Positions 58,751-64,000 of a stretch of DNA of 64,000 nt are shown in pieces. Position 1 is the stretch's first letter. Each line of letters starts with the position of its first letter. This DNA comes from Arthrobacter sp. ISL-5 (GTDB lineage Bacteria > Actinomycetota > Actinomycetes > Actinomycetales > Micrococcaceae): contig NZ_JAGGPM010000007.1 in NCBI RefSeq assembly GCF_018613835.1, positions 1 through 64,000 of the forward strand, in the 5' to 3' direction. A model generated the notes under the pieces. That model saw only the letters and a program-made list of their open reading frames with translations. It did no database searches and was not told the origin of the DNA. The position numbers were made by a program, and so were the translations under genes.

Positions 58751-58954
58751 ATGGCATTGGGAACCGTGAAGTGGTTCAACGCGGAAAAGGGCTACGGCTT
58801 TATTACGGTTGACGGCTCGGGCGACGACGTTTTTGTGCACTGGTCCGCCATCCAGGGCGACGGCTACCGCGCCCTCGAAGAGGGCCAGCGCGTGGAGCTG
58901 GAGGTCGGCGAAGGCGAAAAGGGCCCGCAGGCTGAAAACGTCCGGCCCGCCTAG
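58751..58954 (+). CDS. Cold-shock domain protein (CspA family)
   Basis: The 67-residue single cold-shock domain has RNP1 KGYGFITV and RNP2 DVFVHWSAI motifs and binds single-stranded nucleic acid as an RNA chaperone. ATG 58751 (ALGTVKWF) is the family start; an in-frame ATG at 58742 lies nine bases earlier. The 155-base leader before it may hold the temperature-sensing 5' UTR usual for such genes. Its TAG overlaps the GTG of the next gene by one base. Confidence 0.95.
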   Translation: MALGTVKWFNAEKGYGFITVDGSGDDVFVHWSAIQGDGYRALEEGQRVELEVGEGEKGPQAENVRPA

Positions 58955-60291
58955 TGACGCGCCGCGCCGCCCGCATTTCCCTGGTGACTGCCCGACGTCG
59001 GACCGGGACCTTGAAGTCCGCCCCCTCCGCCGTGTGGGGTGCCACAGCCTGGGGTGCTGCCGCCGTGCTGGCGCTCGGCGGCTGCTCCGGTAACGCGGGT
59101 AACGCGAGGACGGCCTCGGTCGAGGCCAGCGGTGACGGCACCCTGCGGATCGGCCTGATCCTTGACAACACCGGCCCCCAGGCGTTCTTGAACGCCGCCC
59201 AGTTGGCCGCGGCCAAACTGGCCGTCCAGGAAATCAATGCGGCCGGCGGGCACAAGGGCCGGCCTGTGGAGCTGCTGCCCCAAAACACCGACGCCGACAC
59301 CGCCGCGCAGGCGAGGGAGCTCGTCAACGCCAAGGCCGACGTCGTGATCGGTCCCACCGATTCGAGCCGGGCTCCGGCCGCCATTGACGTGCTGTCCAAG
59401 GCCAAGGTCACTCTCATTTCGCCTGCGAATACCGCGGCCGAACTCAGCAAGTACAACAGCGGCGGATATTACTTCCGTACGGCCGCAGCTGACGTCGCCC
59501 AGGCAGCCGTCCTGGTGAAACTGGCCAGGGACGGCGGGGCCAAGAGCCTCGCCGTGGTTTACGAGGACAGCGGCTACGGCACGGAGGTGTCCGCGGCCGT
59601 GTCCGCATCCGCAAAGGGTGCCGGGCTGGCGCCGGTGACACTTTCCGCCTTCAAGCCGGGGGAGGCGCAGAAATCCGCGGCCGCCGCCCGGGACGCTGCC
59701 CCGGACGCCGTCGTCGTCATTGCCCGCGATGGTGCGCAGGGTGCCATAGCCGAGCTCACCAACGCCGGGATACCGGGAAACAAGCTCATTCTGGGCGACG
59801 GCGCCTTCCAACAGTACGGTTCCGGCCTCGGTTCCAAGGCGCTGGACGGCGCACGTGCGGTCGTCCCCGGGGTCTTCCCTTCCGCGCACCTGCAGGGTGA
59901 ACTCGTGGCTGTGGACGCGGGCCTCAAGGACATGACATTTGCTCCGGAAACCTACGATGCCGTCAACCTTGCAGCTGTGGCGGCCGCCGTCGCGGATGAC
60001 GACGCCGGCGCTTCGATCGCTGCCACGTTGATCTCGGTATCGGGCGGCTCGGGCGGCTCGGGCCAAACGGCCGCCCAGCCCGACGGGAAGCCTTCCGTCT
60101 GCAAGACGTACAAGGACTGCCTCCCTGCCATCAAGGCGGGAACCGCTGTGGACTACGACGGCGAATCAGGCCCGGTCCGGTTCGATGCGAACGGCGATGT
60201 CACCGCAGCGAACTACATGGTGTTCACCTACGGCGCGGACAACAACGCCAAACTGACCGGCAGCGAGGCAGCCGGCCGGTCCGCCGGCTGA
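58954..60291 (+). CDS. ABC-type (branched-chain amino acid class) binding lipoprotein
   Basis: The 445-residue protein has a lipobox (VLALGGCSGN, Cys near residue 44) after a basic, long leader, followed by the type 1 periplasmic-binding fold of the LivJ class. It includes LRIGLILDNTGPQAFLNAAQLAAAKLAVQEIN, ADVVIGPTDSSRAPAAIDVL and VTLISPANTAAELS. No permease or ATPase genes are near, so it may be an orphan sensor or receptor. Expression appears coupled to the cold-shock gene by a one-base overlap (TAGTG). Confidence 0.82.
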   Translation: MTRRAARISLVTARRRTGTLKSAPSAVWGATAWGAAAVLALGGCSGNAGNARTASVEASGDGTLRIGLILDNTGPQAFLNAAQLAAAKLAVQEINAAGGHKGRPVELLPQNTDADTAAQARELVNAKADVVIGPTDSSRAPAAIDVLSKAKVTLISPANTAAELSKYNSGGYYFRTAAADVAQAAVLVKLARDGGAKSLAVVYEDSGYGTEVSAAVSASAKGAGLAPVTLSAFKPGEAQKSAAAARDAAPDAVVVIARDGAQGAIAELTNAGIPGNKLILGDGAFQQYGSGLGSKALDGARAVVPGVFPSAHLQGELVAVDAGLKDMTFAPETYDAVNLAAVAAAVADDDAGASIAATLISVSGGSGGSGQTAAQPDGKPSVCKTYKDCLPAIKAGTAVDYDGESGPVRFDANGDVTAANYMVFTYGADNNAKLTGSEAAGRSAG

Positions 60292-60342
60292 TCGCTGGGA
60301 GCGAAGCGGCCGCCGCCGTTACCCGGTTTTCGGCGGCATCTG

Positions 60343-60385
60343 CTTGCACTCTCCCCGGTGGAGTGCTAATTATTGATTAGCACTC
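60343..60385 (+). promoter_or_regulatory. CIRCE element (HrcA operator) with an extra half-site
   Basis: CTTGCACTC (60343-60351), 9 bases, GAGTGCTAA (60361-60369) is the classical HrcA site with one good and one fair half. Another TTAGCACTC follows at 60377-60385, so the central GAGTGCTAA can pair on either side. It lies about 200 bases before groEL, and should be released on heat shock. Confidence 0.88.
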
Positions 60386-60403
60386 CTACGTATCGACTGC
60401 TAA

Positions 60404-62209
<1,806 letters not shown>

Positions 62210-62240
62210 CCCCCGGCCTTCCGGCTAGCGAACCACGCTT

Positions 62241-62288
62241 AAAGATCGGCGGCGGTCCCACCTTCGGGTGGGTCCGCCGCCGGTCTTT
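62241..62288 (+). terminator. Rho-independent terminator after groEL
   Basis: A 22-bp stem with two mismatches (62241-62262 with 62267-62288, TTCG tetraloop) with A-rich 5' and T-rich 3' ends, AAAGATCGG and CGGTCTTT, so it can work in both directions. Confidence 0.85.
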
Positions 62289-62384
62289 AACCGCGCTGGT
62301 CTTTAAGGGCACGGGTCTTTGAGGGCGAAGGTCTTCTGCAGGCGCAGGGACGGTAGTGACGGCGGTGTCTGGCAGGATGGATTC

Positions 62385-63449
62385 GTGACGATTACAGCAG
62401 CGGCCGACGGTTCGGCCTTAGGAAATCCCGGTCCGGCCGGATGGGCCTGGTACGTGAACGACGATTGCTGGCGCGCCGGAGGGTGGCCGCACGGCACGAA
62501 CAACCAGGGTGAGCTGATGGCTGTGCTGGATCTCTTCCGCGCCACCGCCCACATTCCGCAGGAGGACCTCCGGATTCTCTGCGACAGCCAGTACGTGATC
62601 AATTCAGTGACCAAATGGATGCCCGGCTGGAAGCGCAAAGGGTGGCGGAAGGCCGACGGCAAGCCAGTCCTCAACGTTGACATCCTCAAGGAAATTGACC
62701 GGGAACTGGCGGGCCGGAAATACACCTTTGAGTGGGTCAGGGGCCATGCGGGCCATGACCTGAACGAAGCGGCCGACGAACGCGCCCGGGCCGTGGCCCA
62801 GGCCTACCAGCAGGGCGTGGCGGCCCGGTCGGGGCCCGGCTTCCGCGGGGCTGCCGCCGGCGTCCAGGAACCGGAAGCCCGGGAAGCCGCGGCTGTGGGT
62901 GATTCCTTATCCCTCGCCGAACCCGACGGAGCGGACGAGCTGGACCTCTTCGGCGGCCTGGACAGCTCCGGACTGAACGGCGCCGGAGTGGGCAGCAACG
63001 GGTCTGGCAGCAGCGTGCGGGCAAGCAACGGACCGGTCGCCCTCAGCGAGCCGGACCTGTTCAGCGAACTGGACCCGGACGTTTTTTCGGCGACCCGGGG
63101 CCGCGGCCCCAGCGCGGAAGAAACCGTGGAAGCGCTCGAGCGCGAGCTCCTCCGCCCGGACGTGCGCAGCGACATCGGGCGCACCGCCGTGCTGCTGCAT
63201 CCGGACTTCGTGGAAATCGGTAGCGCCGGAAGGATCTGGACCCGCGACGCGATGATGATGTCCCTGGAGGAAAGCCCGGGAGGCCCGACCGACCTCGACG
63301 TGCTGGGTGCCGACCGCATCGGCTCGAACACAATTCTGCTGACCTACCGCAGCTACTCACGCTCCGGCACAGCCCTCCGGAGCTCCCTGTGGGTCTTGGA
63401 CGGCGGACAATGGCGCCTCCGCTTCCATCAAAGCACGCCGGAGGCCTGA
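62385..63449 (+). CDS. RNase H fused to a DUF4440/SnoaL-like domain
   Basis: The 354-residue protein has an N-terminal type I RNase H (residues 1-148): TITAAADGSALGNPGPAGW, NNQGELMAVLDLF, ILCDSQYVINSV and EWVRGHAGHDLNEAADERA, with all four acidic residues and the basic handle. An acidic, Ser/Gly-rich linker follows (about 150-250), then a DUF4440/NTF2-like domain (LLRPDVRSDIGRTAVLLHPDFVEIGSAGRIWTR ... SSLWVLDGGQWRLRFHQS). GTG 62385 is the start at which the family begins. RNase H removes RNA from RNA-DNA hybrids; the second domain's role is unknown. Confidence 0.9.
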   Translation: MTITAAADGSALGNPGPAGWAWYVNDDCWRAGGWPHGTNNQGELMAVLDLFRATAHIPQEDLRILCDSQYVINSVTKWMPGWKRKGWRKADGKPVLNVDILKEIDRELAGRKYTFEWVRGHAGHDLNEAADERARAVAQAYQQGVAARSGPGFRGAAAGVQEPEAREAAAVGDSLSLAEPDGADELDLFGGLDSSGLNGAGVGSNGSGSSVRASNGPVALSEPDLFSELDPDVFSATRGRGPSAEETVEALERELLRPDVRSDIGRTAVLLHPDFVEIGSAGRIWTRDAMMMSLEESPGGPTDLDVLGADRIGSNTILLTYRSYSRSGTALRSSLWVLDGGQWRLRFHQSTPEA

Positions 63450-63568
63450 CACGGGCCTGCGGCCTCCCGGGGTGCTAGTCCGAAAATGAGGTGCGGTGCC
63501 TGTGGTTGGCATGGGTGGGGGTATCCCGGGGCAAAGTAGAGCCGCCGGTGGGTCGTGAAGATCGGTAC

Positions 63569-64000
63569 TCAGGCGGCAGTGGTCAGGGTGACGGTGTAGC
63601 CGAGGGCTTCGAGTTGGCGGACGTGGTTGAGTTTGCTGGTGTCGGGGTTGGTGTGGCGGCTGAAGTGATCGGCGCCGAGGTCATGGAATCGTGCGTCCGG
63701 ATCCTGCAGCAGGTGCCAGACGATGACGAGAATGGAACGTCCGATGGCGACGATGGCGCGTTTCTTGCCCCGCCGCCGGGCGATCCGTCGGTAGCGTTCG
63801 CCCAGGAAGGTATCGGTTCTTCCGGCGTTGACGGCGGCCTCGCCCAGGACCCGGGCAAGATAACGGTTGCCGTGCCCGGTCGAGCCGTTTCCCTTGGTCT
63901 TCCCGGCGGAGGAGCTGATGCCCGGGGAGAACTTCGCCCAGGAACACAGATGCCCCGCGGTCGGGAACCGTGACATGTCGACCCCGATTTCGGCGATGAT
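63569..64000 (-). CDS. IS110-family transposase, C-terminal part (runs off the window)
   Basis: On the minus strand the frame continues from beyond 64000 and reads IGVDMSRFPTAGHLCSWAKF and SPGISSSAGKTKGNGSTGHGN, then RRIARRRGKKRAIVAIGRSILVIVWHLLQD. This is the transposase_20 region of IS110/IS116/IS902-type enzymes. Its stop is at 63569. The 5' part lies outside. Bases 63450-63568 between the RNase H gene and the stop probably include the IS end; no repeats are clear. Confidence 0.85.
   Translation of the reverse strand: MIAEIGVDMSRFPTAGHLCSWAKFSPGISSSAGKTKGNGSTGHGNRYLARVLGEAAVNAGRTDTFLGERYRRIARRRGKKRAIVAIGRSILVIVWHLLQDPDARFHDLGADHFSRHTNPDTSKLNHVRQLEALGYTVTLTTAA

Overview
The window is high-GC actinobacterial DNA, most likely from Arthrobacter/Pseudarthrobacter (Micrococcaceae). 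Supporting features are a tandem glycine riboswitch upstream of gcvP, DUF4193, DUF3263 and DUF4032 housekeeping proteins, an IdeR/DtxR-type iron box, OtsAB trehalose synthesis, a FemX-like ligase, and a GroEL preceded by a CIRCE operator. The genus assignment is inference from gene content; no database was searched.

Layout. (1) 1-570: the last bases of a 5S rRNA, its terminator, and two facing arrays of a repeat with an exact 32-base period. (2) 0.7-5.6 kb: an SRPBCC protein, a LacI regulator plus GH13 alpha-glucosidase operon with two matching operators, and a GlcD-type flavin oxidase. (3) 5.6-21.7 kb: an amidohydrolase gene cut in two by a 14.76-kb insertion. The insertion has IS21-family ends and a 6-7 base target duplication, and joining the flanks restores the reading frame. 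It carries a complete D-xylose module (xylB, xylA, divergent xylFGH, a ROK repressor and an aldose epimerase), small unknown genes, wrecks of an IS256 element and of a tyrosine-recombinase element, and istA (frameshifted) and istB. (4) 21.7-31 kb: a GntR regulator, DUF4032, a stand-alone sugar-importer ATPase, otsBA, a DsbA-like protein, tRNA-Thr and small conserved proteins. (5) 31-38.8 kb: an agmatine-to-putrescine operon (permease, agmatine deiminase, N-carbamoylputrescine amidase) with two palindromic operators, Dps, an ArsR/SRPBCC pair, and an MFS exporter with a divergent TetR. (6) 38.8-45.4 kb: glycine riboswitch, gcvP-gcvT-gcvH-sdaA. (7) 45.4-64 kb: TspO, nuclease, FemX-like ligase, ThrE-type exporter, siderophore-interacting protein, a 2021-residue Ig-like/FN3 surface protein, ung, DUF3263, a LytR_C protein, a cold-shock protein, an amino-acid-type binding lipoprotein, groEL, an RNase H fusion, and an IS110-type transposase running off the end.

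How the genes work together. XylFGH would import xylose, GalM-like mutarotase would equilibrate its anomers, XylA and XylB would convert it to xylulose 5-phosphate, and the ROK protein would repress at the xylA-xylF intergenic region. The gcv genes break down glycine under riboswitch control, and SdaA deaminates serine made from it to pyruvate. The agu genes turn agmatine into putrescine. The most noteworthy object is the xylose island inside IS21-type ends; the most puzzling is the inverted pair of 32-base-period arrays next to the rRNA operon.
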